Shown: positions 1 to 7,351, counted from the stretch's first letter. The stretch is DNA of 7,461 nt from Chloroflexota bacterium (GCA_003491925.1 DNAU01000244.1:1-7461), one strand, 5' to 3'. Translations and numbers: made by a program. Notes: generated by a model not told the origin, from the sequence alone.

Positions 1-312
1 GTGGGTCCCGTGAGGGTGAAGGCGGGGGAGGAGGTCTCCTGCCCGGTCGAGGTCCTGTGCGCGGTGCGCCCCACGGAGCTGCACGTGTACTCGAAGTCAG
101 TCGAGCACTTCGAGCTGGTCGACGTGAAGGTGGGGAAGAACTGTCAGATGGTCACGAATGGCGCGATACCCTGCACGGCGTTCTTACACGGCACGCCAGG
201 GCACTTCGTCATGGAGGAGGCGGGCCCGGGCCGGCCCATCACCCTGCGGGTCAAGAACACGAGCCAGGCCGACCTCGACTTCGAGGCCTTCGTCGTGGGC
301 GTGCTGCCCTGA
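1..312 (+). CDS. Small beta-rich putative virion-associated protein (possibly 5'-partial)
   Basis: The frame is open from the first base (GTG) to TGA at 310-312, giving 103 residues. The start cannot be verified because no upstream sequence is visible; in-frame GTG codons also lie at 10 and 16, so the gene may begin earlier or slightly later. The protein alternates hydrophobic and polar residues as a beta sandwich would, with no signal peptide or membrane segment. The order VDVKVGKNCQMV, then GAIPCTAF, then ITLRVKNTSQADLDFEAFVVG resembles, from memory, a family of about 100-residue phage and metagenomic viral proteins ('D-K-G--SQ---G-IPA--F ... ITL-V-N-S----F-A---G') often found beside structural genes. 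Its function is not established. A virion decoration or beta-barrel protein is an inference from fold-like pattern and neighbourhood. Coding status is fairly sure; role is not. Confidence 0.65.
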   Translation: MGPVRVKAGEEVSCPVEVLCAVRPTELHVYSKSVEHFELVDVKVGKNCQMVTNGAIPCTAFLHGTPGHFVMEEAGPGRPITLRVKNTSQADLDFEAFVVGVLP

Positions 313-378
313 GTAACCTCATTAGTAACACATCGCATCTCGTGGTAGAGTCGCCGGCGGACCTGCAGGAGGACGGAG

Positions 379-744
379 ATGTCGATCAAGAAGGACGGTG
401 TAGTCCCAGCTCGCCGGACCGGTAAGGTGCCGCGCAAGATGAGCGCGCGCAGGCGGTTCGCGCCCGGAGAGTTCATCTTCCCCGAGACCCGGGGGTTCCC
501 GATCCCCGACCCCTACCACGCGACGCTCGCGCTCAGCTCGCTCATGCGGATCGCCGGCCGACACGGAGTCTCGTCCGAGTCGAGGGCCCGCGCCCGCGCC
601 GTGCTCGAGGCCGTGAGAGAACGGTTTCCCCAGGTTTATGCGGGCGAGCGAGAACTAGTTGCTGAAATTCACCGCGCCTACGGCGCGGAGAGCAGACCTC
701 CCCGCACCGGCGCGGGAGAGGTGATCTACCGCCGCGGACTGTGA
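379..744 (+). CDS. Basic phage head/tail-region protein with PE-R-FPIPD motif
   Basis: This is a 121-residue protein. The ATG at 379 is supported by a strong Shine-Dalgarno AGGAGG at 367-372 with a 6-base spacer. The first 26 residues are very basic (KK, RR, RK, RRR) and probably disordered. Residues 32-44 read FIFPETRGFPIPD, followed by H47 and a helical stretch ending in ERFP at 81-84. This matches the pattern 'FA-PE-R-YPI-D--HARNALARV...R--V--KYP' known from many phage head-region proteins of unknown function (DUF6582-like, recalled rather than searched). Such proteins occur beside protease, capsid or connector genes, but no activity is known to me and no catalytic residues are visible. 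The C-terminus is again Arg-rich. A role in DNA or prohead binding is possible from charge alone. The next gene begins 29 bases downstream. Confidence 0.75.
   Translation: MSIKKDGVVPARRTGKVPRKMSARRRFAPGEFIFPETRGFPIPDPYHATLALSSLMRIAGRHGVSSESRARARAVLEAVRERFPQVYAGERELVAEIHRAYGAESRPPRTGAGEVIYRRGL
672..688. other. Perfect GC-rich hairpin inside the end of the PE-R-FPIPD gene
   Basis: CCGCGCC at 672-678 and GGCGCGG at 682-688 are perfect inverted copies around a 3-base loop. A second, imperfect inverted repeat (CTCCC against GGGAG) lies about 10-30 bases further on. Both are inside coding sequence and neither is followed by a T-run, so this is not a standard terminator. It may be chance in GC-rich DNA. 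Confidence 0.3.
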
Positions 745-748
745 GACC

Positions 749-753
749 GGAGG
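749..753 (+). promoter_or_regulatory. Shine-Dalgarno at unusual distance for the giant fibre gene
   Basis: GGAGG at 749-753 is the only good ribosome-binding motif before the fibre ATG at 774, but the spacer is 20 bases instead of the usual 5-10. An in-frame TAA at 762-764 rules out a closer upstream start in that frame. GGAGG can pair with CTTCC at 757-761 across a 3-base loop (one G-T wobble), so the site may be partly hidden in a small hairpin, or translation may depend on coupling to the gene ending at 744. That regulation is inferred. Confidence 0.4.
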
Positions 754-773
754 CCGCTTCCTAAAAGCTCACC

Positions 774-3700
774 ATGTCGTCGATCACGCACCGGTACCGG
801 TCGCACAAGCCCGACGCGCCCAACCACTCCCTGGTCAGGCCGTCTGACTGGAACGACTACCACCTGATCTCGTACCAGATCAACGTGGTGACCGGCGCGA
901 CGTCGATCGCCCTCACCAACGACCTGGTGAGGCTCCAGGCCGGTACCTACGACGTCACCCTACCGCTCGCCCAGGGGACCGGGAAGGAGATCACGGTCTG
1001 CCAGGACCAGGCCGGCACCATGACCCTGGTGCCGAGCGGGTCCGACACGATCGGAGGCGGGCACTCGTTCGTCCTCGACGCGGTCGGGGCGAGCTGCGTG
1101 CTGGTCGACGAGGCGCCCGGCACGTGGGGACTCATCATCGGCACCGGAGGGGGAGGGGGACCGGGCCCTACCGGACCCACGGGTGCCACCGGCCCCACGG
1201 GCCCCTCCGGACCGAGCGGACCGTCGGGTCCCAGCGGGGACACCGGTCCCTCGGGACCGTCGGGCCCGTCCGGTCCCTCTGGTCCTCCAGGACCCACGGC
1301 CAACGCGGCTGACGCCTTCGTCGAGTCCACGGGCGTGATCTGGGGACTCACGCTCCAGGTCACGCCGGGCGACCCGAGCACGTTCGACATCAACCCCGGC
1401 GCGGCAGTCTTCGTCGACAACTTCTCGGTTCCCGGCAGTACCACCAAGACGACGTTACAGCTGCCCGCCGGGATCACCGGGATCACACCGGTGTGGGGAT
1501 CGGGCAGACGCCACCCGGTCTACACCTCGATCGATGTACACGGCAACGTCTTGCAGTCGACGTCGGAACCGAGCTACGACGACTACACCCTCTACTCGTA
1601 CCTCGGGATCATCGCGGTGGACCCGATCGCCACCGTGGTCGACGCCGTCTATCAGACCCAGAGCGTCTCCTATGCCGTGTCGGCCCGCCTGGCGCAGCTC
1701 TGCGTCGCGATGGGTTCGTTCAACATCGGCGGCAACGTGTATGGGCCGTCGGCTCTGTCGTCGCCCACCTTGGACCTCTCGCGTACCGCCGGCCAGATAT
1801 TCAGGCTCGGGACGAACTACGGGACGGATCCGCGCGCTCCCGACGTCCCGACGGACGACGACGAAGACCCCGTCGTGTACTTCCCGATGTACCACGTCTC
1901 CGGGGTGTGGTTTTACCCGTCTGTTCCCGTCACGGCGATCGATCCCAACTTTTACGACGACTTGACCAACCTCGTTCCGATGACGAGCGGCTACTTCCAG
2001 ATAAAGGCGATCTTCTACTCGAACGGGATAGAGTTCATCCAGTACGGTCAGGCGGAGTACCCGACCCTGGCCCAGGCCCTGGCGAACCTCAACACACCGT
2101 TCGAGATCAACCCGATCCTGAACGGCGACTTCGTCTTCCGGGGCGTCCTGGTCGTTCAGGAAGGTTGCACTGACCTCAACAACACCGGACAGGCGGTGTT
2201 CGTACCCGCCAGCAAGTGGGGAGTCTTGAGCGGTCCCGGCGCCACGGGCGGGGTGGGGCCGACCGGCCCCAGCGGTCCTAGCGGCCCCTCCGGGCCGAGT
2301 GGACCAAGTGGACCAAGCGGACCAAGTGGACCAAGCGGACCGACGGGAGGCACCGGCGGGACAGGCGGCACGGGCGGAGTCGGGCCGAGCGGTCCGTCGG
2401 GCCCGTCGGGTCCTTCCGGCCCCGACGGTGACACGGGCCCGACCGGTCCTTCCGGAGGCACCGGTGGCACCGGCGGAGTTGGTCCTTCAGGTCCGAGTGG
2501 TCCTCTCGGACCGACGGGCGGTACCGGCGGGACAGGCGGCGCGGGACCTTCGGGACCGAGCGGACCGTCTGGTCCCAGTGGTCCCAGCGGACCGTCTGGA
2601 CCATCCGGTCCTATCGCCGACGTCGCAGACTCGTTCATAGAGAGCACCGGGGTGATCTGGGGACTCACGCTCCGGGTCACGCCGGGCAACCCGAGCACTT
2701 TCGACGTCCTTCCCGGGGCAGCCGTCTTCATCGATAACTACACGACTCCGGGGACCACGACCAAGACGACCTTGCCCCTCCCCGCCGGTATCAGCGGCAT
2801 CACGCCGGTGTGGGGCAGCGGCGGGCGACACCCGGTCTACATCTCGATCGACGACCTCGGGAACGTCATCCAGTCCGCCACCGAGCCGACCCTCGACGAC
2901 CTCACCGTCGACGCCTACATCGGGATAATCGCGGTCGACCCGACGGCGCTGGTGGTTGATGCTGTCTATCAGACCACCAACGTGGCCTACGGCGCCACGT
3001 CGCGCTTCGCCCAGCTCTGCCTGTCCCTGGGTTCCTTCAACATCTCGGGCAACGTCTACGGTCCGTCGGCCCTCAGCTCTCCGACGTCCGACATGTCGCG
3101 GACGGGCGGACAGGTGTTCCGCCTCGGTACCAACTACGGGACCGACAACCGCTCGCCCGACGCTCCCTACACCAACGCGGAAGATCCGGTCGTGTACTTC
3201 CCGACCTACCACGTGTCGGGGGCCTGGTACTACCCGCCTGCCCCGGTCATCGCGGTCGACGCCGAGTACTACGACGACCTGACCAACCTGGTCCCGATGA
3301 CGTCGGGGTACTTCCAGATAAAGGCGATCTTCTTCTCGGCCGGGATCGAGTTCGTGCAGTACGGCCAGGCCGAGTACGCGACCATGGCCCTGGCCCAGGC
3401 CGCCCTCAATATGCCGTTCCAGACCAACCCGATCTTGAACGGCGACTTCATATTCAGGGGTTTCCTGATCGTCCAGGAAGGGTACACGGATCTCAACAAC
3501 CCCGCGCAGGCGATGTTCATCCCGGCCGGGAAGTTCGGCCTCAGCGTGGGCAGCGGCGTGGGTGCCGGCGCCACGGGACCTACCGGTCCGACTGGCCCCA
3601 CGGGACCTTCCGGCCCGTCCGGACCTTCCGGTCCGAGTGGGCCCACGGGCGGCACGGGCGGCGTGGGCCCGAGCGGACCGTCGGGTCCCTCCGGTCCCGC

Positions 3701-5669
3701 GGGTGGGACGGGAGGGACGGGCGGGACTGGTGGGGTCGGTCCATCGGGGCCCAGCGGTCCCATCGGCCCCTCGGGACCGAGCGGGCCGTCAGGCGGGACC
3801 GGCGGGACCGGCGGGACTGGCGGAACGGGCGGAACAGGCGGAGTGGGACCGTCGGGACCGAGCGGGCCGTCTGGTCCCTCCGGGCCCTCTGGACCAGCTG
3901 GTCCCTCCGGCCCGTCGGGCACGACGACCCTCTCCCAGTCCTACGCGGCCGGAGCGAGCGGTGGCGATCAGACGATGTCCTTGCTCGACTCCAGGGGAGG
4001 CGGGATAGTCGTCAACGGGACGAGTGCGAGCTTCAGCGGCGTCAGCTCCTTCCAGGTGGAGGGCGCCAACGGCAGCCTCGTCAACTTCCTGACGCAGGGA
4101 GGACTCTCGGTGGCTACGGGGTCGATCGCGGGCGGCGCTCCGCAGACGTTCACCATCGTCGCGGGTGCGTACACCGGATTGACAGCATCGACCGAGGACA
4201 GCGATGTCCTAGTCAACCTGTCGGCGACCAAGACCTGGGCTGCTGGAGCCATCGCGCTCCAGCGAGACTGCCTCGTCCAGTCGCGGAGCTACGCCTTCGC
4301 CAGCGCCTCGGTAGTCACGACGGCGATCACGCTAGCTATCACGAACGCTCCCCAGCCGGCGGCCGGCGGCCTCGCCACCATCACCTATCCGTTCGCCCTC
4401 GGCGTCCAGGCCGGTAACAGCTTCTTCAACGGTACCGTGGGAGTAGGTTACGCGGGAGGAGCGATGCCGACCTCGCCCGTCATGCTGGCCGTGTCGGGGC
4501 CTTACCAGAGCGATCCGTCGGGCGGTCCCAGTCTGGGCAGCATCAACCTGTACGCCACGGGCGGGGCGGGAGCGAACTTCTCCATCGGCATAGACTCTTA
4601 CGGGAGCGTCTGGCTGCAGGGACAGAACGCGGCCAGCACGGCATCCTACCGCATGATGCTCAACCCCAACGGAGGCGGCATCGCGATCAACACCGACTCC
4701 AACCAGCTGAACAGCATCGTCATCATGGATCCGTCCATGACCAGCTCGGCGGCGACCTGGAACGGGTGGAGGTTTATCGGCGGGGCCTTCAACTACACGG
4801 GACCGACCACGACCACGACCACGCTCGTCGAAGTGACCCTGCAGAGTCCGTCGATCACGTCAATCAATGCCTGGACCGTCTCCGACTTCTACCTGTTCAA
4901 CATAGGATCAGCTCCTCAGTCGGGCAGCAACGTCACCATCACTCGCAACTGGTCTCTGTACGTGGCGGGTAACACTAAGTTCGGCGGGAGCCAGCAGTGG
5001 CACGCGAAGGTGATCAACAGCGCGGGGCCGTACACGATCCTCGCGCCGACCAACTCGAGCACGGGCGACTGCGTCCTGCAGGTGACGTATACCGCGACGG
5101 CTGCCATCGTGCTGAACCTGCCCGCCACCTCCGGGGTACAGAGCGGGTTCCTGCTGGTCATCGTGGACAGTGGCTACAACGCCGCTGTCAACAACATCAC
5201 GGTCACCGCCGCCGGGACCGACAAGATCAACAACGGCAGCGCGGGCGGGAGCGCCGTCATCGCGACCAACGGTGGCGTGCTGTGCCTGGTGGCGGACGCC
5301 ACCACCGGCAACTGGGAGCTGACCAACGCGTACGGCGGAGCGTCGCGCGGAGCCTACTACTCCCCGCAGGTGACGTCGGGGCTCGCGGTCAACCTGGCGC
5401 TCGGCAACTACCAGCGCATCGTCCTCGCCAACGGCGCGAATACTCTCTCCGTCAGCGGGCAGCAGGGGGGAGGGCGTTACCTGCTCAAGCTCGTGCAGCC
5501 GTCGTCGGGGTCAGCCGGGACGGTGACCTGGCCCTCGACTTTTCGCTGGGCGGGTGGGGTAGCACCGACCCTCACCACGACCAGCAACTATGCGGACCTG
5601 GTGGCCATCTCTTACGACGCGACCGGCGCGGTTTTCGACGCTGACTGCAGCCCGGCCCACGCCAACTGA
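774..5669 (+). CDS. Giant collagen-containing phage tail fibre / appendage protein with duplicated globular module
   Basis: This 1631-residue protein is very probably a trimeric fibre used in host or surface attachment. In order: an N-terminal segment with [11 protein letters not shown] (20-30), a motif known from the starts of many phage tail fibres; a small beta module (about 43-121) ending GTWGLI; collagen tract 1 (131-175); globular module A (180-487); collagen tract 2 (489-614); module B (619-926), a diverged copy of A; collagen tract 3 (932-1051); then about 580 beta-rich residues. That C-terminal part holds two stretches of the fibre pattern 'AP--G---TIT---L-V--G---F-G' (about 1190-1222 and 1376-1405), a second beta module like the N-terminal one (about 1412-1518, ending NWELTN), and a tip with [20 protein letters not shown] (about 1582-1601), common at phage fibre C-termini. 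There is no signal peptide, membrane segment or obvious enzyme motif. ATG 774 fits the family start and an in-frame TAA lies at 762; the ribosome site is oddly spaced. TGA is at 5667-5669. Fibre identity is strong; receptor and exact position on the virion are unknown. Confidence 0.9.
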   Translation: MSSITHRYRSHKPDAPNHSLVRPSDWNDYHLISYQINVVTGATSIALTNDLVRLQAGTYDVTLPLAQGTGKEITVCQDQAGTMTLVPSGSDTIGGGHSFVLDAVGASCVLVDEAPGTWGLIIGTGGGGGPGPTGPTGATGPTGPSGPSGPSGPSGDTGPSGPSGPSGPSGPPGPTANAADAFVESTGVIWGLTLQVTPGDPSTFDINPGAAVFVDNFSVPGSTTKTTLQLPAGITGITPVWGSGRRHPVYTSIDVHGNVLQSTSEPSYDDYTLYSYLGIIAVDPIATVVDAVYQTQSVSYAVSARLAQLCVAMGSFNIGGNVYGPSALSSPTLDLSRTAGQIFRLGTNYGTDPRAPDVPTDDDEDPVVYFPMYHVSGVWFYPSVPVTAIDPNFYDDLTNLVPMTSGYFQIKAIFYSNGIEFIQYGQAEYPTLAQALANLNTPFEINPILNGDFVFRGVLVVQEGCTDLNNTGQAVFVPASKWGVLSGPGATGGVGPTGPSGPSGPSGPSGPSGPSGPSGPSGPTGGTGGTGGTGGVGPSGPSGPSGPSGPDGDTGPTGPSGGTGGTGGVGPSGPSGPLGPTGGTGGTGGAGPSGPSGPSGPSGPSGPSGPSGPIADVADSFIESTGVIWGLTLRVTPGNPSTFDVLPGAAVFIDNYTTPGTTTKTTLPLPAGISGITPVWGSGGRHPVYISIDDLGNVIQSATEPTLDDLTVDAYIGIIAVDPTALVVDAVYQTTNVAYGATSRFAQLCLSLGSFNISGNVYGPSALSSPTSDMSRTGGQVFRLGTNYGTDNRSPDAPYTNAEDPVVYFPTYHVSGAWYYPPAPVIAVDAEYYDDLTNLVPMTSGYFQIKAIFFSAGIEFVQYGQAEYATMALAQAALNMPFQTNPILNGDFIFRGFLIVQEGYTDLNNPAQAMFIPAGKFGLSVGSGVGAGATGPTGPTGPTGPSGPSGPSGPSGPTGGTGGVGPSGPSGPSGPAGGTGGTGGTGGVGPSGPSGPIGPSGPSGPSGGTGGTGGTGGTGGTGGVGPSGPSGPSGPSGPSGPAGPSGPSGTTTLSQSYAAGASGGDQTMSLLDSRGGGIVVNGTSASFSGVSSFQVEGANGSLVNFLTQGGLSVATGSIAGGAPQTFTIVAGAYTGLTASTEDSDVLVNLSATKTWAAGAIALQRDCLVQSRSYAFASASVVTTAITLAITNAPQPAAGGLATITYPFALGVQAGNSFFNGTVGVGYAGGAMPTSPVMLAVSGPYQSDPSGGPSLGSINLYATGGAGANFSIGIDSYGSVWLQGQNAASTASYRMMLNPNGGGIAINTDSNQLNSIVIMDPSMTSSAATWNGWRFIGGAFNYTGPTTTTTTLVEVTLQSPSITSINAWTVSDFYLFNIGSAPQSGSNVTITRNWSLYVAGNTKFGGSQQWHAKVINSAGPYTILAPTNSSTGDCVLQVTYTATAAIVLNLPATSGVQSGFLLVIVDSGYNAAVNNITVTAAGTDKINNGSAGGSAVIATNGGVLCLVADATTGNWELTNAYGGASRGAYYSPQVTSGLAVNLALGNYQRIVLANGANTLSVSGQQGGGRYLLKLVQPSSGSAGTVTWPSTFRWAGGVAPTLTTTSNYADLVAISYDATGAVFDADCSPAHAN
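1164..1298 (+). repeat. Collagen-like tract 1: 15 Gly-X-Y triplets
   Basis: Residues 131-175 of the fibre form 15 uninterrupted Gly-X-Y triplets: eight GPS, four GPT, and one each of GAT, GDT and GPP. The GPP is the only triplet in the whole protein with proline at position Y. A glycine-rich run (residues 125-129) precedes it. Phage collagen tracts are known to form trimeric stalk segments; this one links the N-terminal module to globular module A. Confidence 0.9.
1311..2234 (+). repeat. Globular module A (first copy of 308-residue domain)
   Basis: Residues 180-487 of the fibre align without gaps to residues 619-926 (222 of 308 identical by hand count, about 72%). The most conserved blocks are [63 protein letters not shown] and NPILNGDF. 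A loop reading PTDDDED (about 359-365) is acidic here and replaced by PYTNAED in the other copy. I do not recognise a catalytic motif. Position between collagen stalks suggests a bead-like domain, perhaps carbohydrate-binding; that is inference. Confidence 0.85.
2238..2615 (+). repeat. Collagen-like tract 2: 42 Gly-X-Y triplets with alternating GPS and GGT blocks
   Basis: Residues 489-614 are 42 uninterrupted triplets. Gly-Pro-Ser blocks (22 GPS) alternate with three proline-free blocks: GGT x3 then GGV, GGT x2 then GGV, and GGT x2 then GGA. Only two aspartates (GPD, GDT) carry charge. The DNA at 2301-2336 is an exact tandem repeat (see separate entry). The tract separates modules A and B. 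Confidence 0.9.
2301..2336 (+). repeat. Exact tandem repeat: 18-bp unit twice (9-bp unit four times with one alternating base)
   Basis: The 18-base unit GGACCAAGTGGACCAAGC occurs twice in succession, encoding four GPS triplets. It uses CCA and AGT/AGC codons, while flanking GPS triplets vary freely among CCC, CCG, TCC and TCG. This local uniformity suggests a recent slippage expansion inside an older collagen tract. Units are multiples of three, so expansion or contraction keeps the frame. Confidence 0.85.
2628..3551 (+). repeat. Globular module B (second copy of 308-residue domain)
   Basis: Residues 619-926 are the second copy, offset from module A by exactly 1317 bases. Protein identity is about 72% by hand count, with no gap. 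Most nucleotide identity is patchy, but a 25-base block (1992-2016 and 3309-3333) and a 22-base block (1335-1356 and 2652-2673) are identical, including a rare ATA isoleucine codon shared in the first. The duplication is therefore not very recent, with some segments conserved or homogenised. Confidence 0.85.
3567..3926 (+). repeat. Collagen-like tract 3: 40 Gly-X-Y triplets with GGT blocks
   Basis: Residues 932-1051 are 40 triplets (the last is GTT). Nineteen are GPS. Proline-free blocks are GGT-GGV, GGT x3-GGV and GGT x5-GGV, so they lengthen toward the C-terminus. No charged residue is present. The longest GGT block is coded at 3792-3845 by six near-identical 9-base units. The tract links module B to the C-terminal tip region. 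Confidence 0.9.
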
Positions 5670-5677
5670 GGTAGCAC

Positions 5678-5956
5678 ATGGTTCTCGTCTACTTTCGCCT
5701 CTCTTTTCCACCTGGACTCTCGCACGACTGGACATGGTTCGGCACCTTGGACGATGCCGGAGCTTACGATGGGCTCGTCGAGATCAAGTTCTGGCAGGAC
5801 ACCCTGGGACTGGGCTGGGGCATCTGCGACGCGGGGACGTGGGCGGCGTACTCGGCCGACGTGGCCGCGACCTCGACAGATACTCAGCAGACGGTCACGC
5901 AGGTAGAGGAGGCAGACGTGGCCGCGGCAGTGGACCCCAGCCTCTGGAGCCTCTGA
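5678..5956 (+). CDS. Small tryptophan-rich acidic protein of unknown function
   Basis: This is a 92-residue protein. ATG 5678 has GAGG at 5668-5671, overlapping the fibre gene's stop codon, with a 6-base spacer, so it is probably translated by coupling to the fibre. I do not recognise a family. Six tryptophans are clustered in the first two thirds and at the end (DWTWFG, KFWQDTLGLGWGIC, GTWAAY, DPSLWSL). The C-terminal third (about 58-92) is acidic and Thr/Ala/Val-rich and may be helical. There is no signal peptide or clear membrane segment. Its place between two fibre-type genes suggests a fibre partner, small structural protein or assembly chaperone, which is inference only. Its TGA abuts the next gene's GTG. 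Confidence 0.75.
   Translation: MVLVYFRLSFPPGLSHDWTWFGTLDDAGAYDGLVEIKFWQDTLGLGWGICDAGTWAAYSADVAATSTDTQQTVTQVEEADVAAAVDPSLWSL
5946..5949 (+). promoter_or_regulatory. Shine-Dalgarno that supports the GTG start at 5957
   Basis: GGAG at 5946-5949 lies inside the end of the preceding gene, 7 bases before GTG 5957. The stop and start are directly adjacent (TGAGTG). Together with the family-like N-terminus right after this codon, it supports GTG as the true start. Confidence 0.6.
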
Positions 5957-6946
5957 GTGGCGGACAGGTACTACGTCGGCGGGAACGGCGGCAGCTGGGA
6001 CGTCACGTCGTCTTGGTCGGCCACCTCGGGCGGTTCGGGTGGGGCGAGCGTACCGACGAGCAGTGACAACATCTACATCGACGCCAACTCGGGCCTGCAG
6101 TCGAACAACAGCAAGATCAACTACACCTCGTCGAACACCCTGAACTGCCTCAACGTCACCATGAGCCAGGCCGGGACGGTCTCGTTTGGCAGCGGTTCCA
6201 TGGATCTGGACGTGTATGGCAGCGCGGTGCTGGTCAACCTGATCGTAGCACCACTGACCGTTAACTTCTACGGTACTGGCGCTCAGACGCTATCGGCGAC
6301 GAACTGCAACCTCGCGTGGGTGATGTACGTCTACGGCGCCAGCATCAGCCTGACTTTGCAGAGCTCCATCAACGTCGACGCGCTCGAAGTGTACGCCGGC
6401 GCGCTCGATCTGAACGGCTACAACGTCACATGTCAGGCGTTCGTCACCACGGGCTCGGGAGTAGGTACTGTGTACCTGCGCTCCGGTACGGTGACGTTCT
6501 CCTCGGCCTTCGAATTACAAGCTGGCAACATCACCCTCATTCCGGGCACGGCGACGGTGACGGGAGCTGGCTCCGTGGGATTCGTCAGCCCAAGCCAGAC
6601 GGTGACCAACCTCGTGCTGACGGGCACCACGACGTTCACGTCCGGCGGCACGATCACCAACCTGACCTGGGCGAGAGGCATAGGCTACACATTCCAGACT
6701 GGGATCACGATCACCGTCACCAACCAGATCCAGCAGACCGGCACGGGTACCACGCAACTCAGTAGCTCGAGCACCGCCAACTTCACCCTGTCGTCCCCCA
6801 CGCGGCAGATACTGTCGAACATGCACCTCCTCTACTGCACGGCAGCGGGAGCGGGAGTGCCGTTTCTCGCTACCAACGCCAGCATCGTGCCGCATAGCAA
6901 TGTGAACTGGATCGTGCAGCGGGCCTTGTTTCCCGCGGGAGACTGA
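5957..6946 (+). CDS. Putative phage fibre/adhesin-like beta-rich protein, RY-YVGG...GGASVPTS-D family
   Basis: This is a 329-residue protein starting at GTG 5957. The N-terminus carries RYYVGGNGGSWD (4-15), then W20 and GGSGGASVPTSSDNIYIDAN (25-44). This closely matches a signature known from many phage and metagenomic proteins ('RYWVGGTGNW-D---WS-TSGGAGGASVPT--DDVYFDA-S'). The rest is rich in Thr, Ser, Val and Asn with short alternating beta strands (LNCLNVTMSQAGTVSF, LDLNGYNVTCQAF, AFELQAGNITLIPGTATVTG), as expected for a right-handed beta-solenoid. The end, about 307-321 with NASIVPHSNVNWIV, fits the usual 'N-S---G-N-GW' ending. No catalytic motif, signal peptide or membrane helix is visible. 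Known relatives are usually annotated hypothetical, so a role as an accessory fibre or surface-binding protein is inference. Coupled to neighbours on both sides. Confidence 0.8.
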   Translation: MADRYYVGGNGGSWDVTSSWSATSGGSGGASVPTSSDNIYIDANSGLQSNNSKINYTSSNTLNCLNVTMSQAGTVSFGSGSMDLDVYGSAVLVNLIVAPLTVNFYGTGAQTLSATNCNLAWVMYVYGASISLTLQSSINVDALEVYAGALDLNGYNVTCQAFVTTGSGVGTVYLRSGTVTFSSAFELQAGNITLIPGTATVTGAGSVGFVSPSQTVTNLVLTGTTTFTSGGTITNLTWARGIGYTFQTGITITVTNQIQQTGTGTTQLSSSSTANFTLSSPTRQILSNMHLLYCTAAGAGVPFLATNASIVPHSNVNWIVQRALFPAGD

Positions 6947-6949
6947 CTC

Positions 6950-7351
6950 ATGAAGACCCTCACTACGACAGTACCAGTAGCGAACGCCGTCGGTTCGATC
7001 TCCAAGATCGGGGTAGTCAGCTGGCTCGACTACAGCCACATCGCCTCACCCTACGGACAGATCATCTGCGCGGCGGTCGCGCCGAGCGGCAAGGCGTATC
7101 CCGGTCCTGGGCAATTCTACGCGCTCCAGGTCAGTGACTCCGGACTCTGCGTAGCACTCTCGGTCAACCCGGCTCCCGTCCTCACGACGGACCAGCTGAT
7201 CGCGACGCCGGTGCAGCTCACAGGCACGCCGTACACGACGGTCGCGCAGCTCTACGACGCGACCGTGGGTACGCGCGCGGCCAAGCTCCTGGCCCTGGAG
7301 GCGCAGATGGTCGCGTGGGGTCTCTGGTCTGCGGGCCTCGCGGGGTCTTGA
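6950..7351 (+). CDS. Hypothetical protein with hydrophobic helical C-terminus
   Basis: This 133-residue protein starts at ATG 6950, three bases after the previous stop, with GGGAG at 6937-6941 and an 8-base spacer. I do not recognise a family. The first two thirds look beta-rich (GVVSWLDYS, GQIICAAVAPSG, FYALQVSDSGLCVALSV). The last 25 or so residues (about 109-131, containing AKLLALEAQMVAWGLWSAGL) look helical and hydrophobic, with charge only at its start. That is too polar and short to call a firm membrane segment, but a membrane-contact or oligomerisation helix is possible. The neighbours suggest a tail accessory or a start of the lysis region. Two cysteines (about 40 and 67) are present, without a metal motif. 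Confidence 0.75.
   Translation: MKTLTTTVPVANAVGSISKIGVVSWLDYSHIASPYGQIICAAVAPSGKAYPGPGQFYALQVSDSGLCVALSVNPAPVLTTDQLIATPVQLTGTPYTTVAQLYDATVGTRAAKLLALEAQMVAWGLWSAGLAGS

Noticed and set aside
323..351. Possible promoter in the 66-base gap: TAGTAA (323-328) and TAGAGT (346-351), 17 bases apart
   Set aside because: Only 3 of 6 and 4 of 6 consensus bases; such matches arise by chance, and phage late promoters may differ.
764..775. The 12-base string AAAGCTCACCAT before the fibre start recurs at 7402-7413
   Set aside because: The second copy is inside the last gene, not upstream of it, and no longer match extends; it looks like coincidence rather than a shared control site.
947..1486. Antisense open frame with its own Gly-Pro-X repeats (also at 2156-2731 and 3269-3922)
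   Set aside because: GGNCC is self-complementary, so the reverse strand of Gly-Pro codons also reads Gly-Pro-X. These frames have no ribosome site, lie wholly inside the fibre gene, and are shadows.
1493..2173. Alternative plus-frame reading with Arg-rich protein over module A
   Set aside because: Typical off-frame reading of high-GC coding DNA (many Arg, Pro, Ala); no family features, and the main frame carries conserved duplicated protein sequence.
5000..5669. Diversity-generating retroelement target at the fibre C-terminus
   Set aside because: No cluster of AAC/AAY variable codons, no template repeat and no reverse transcriptase gene in the window.
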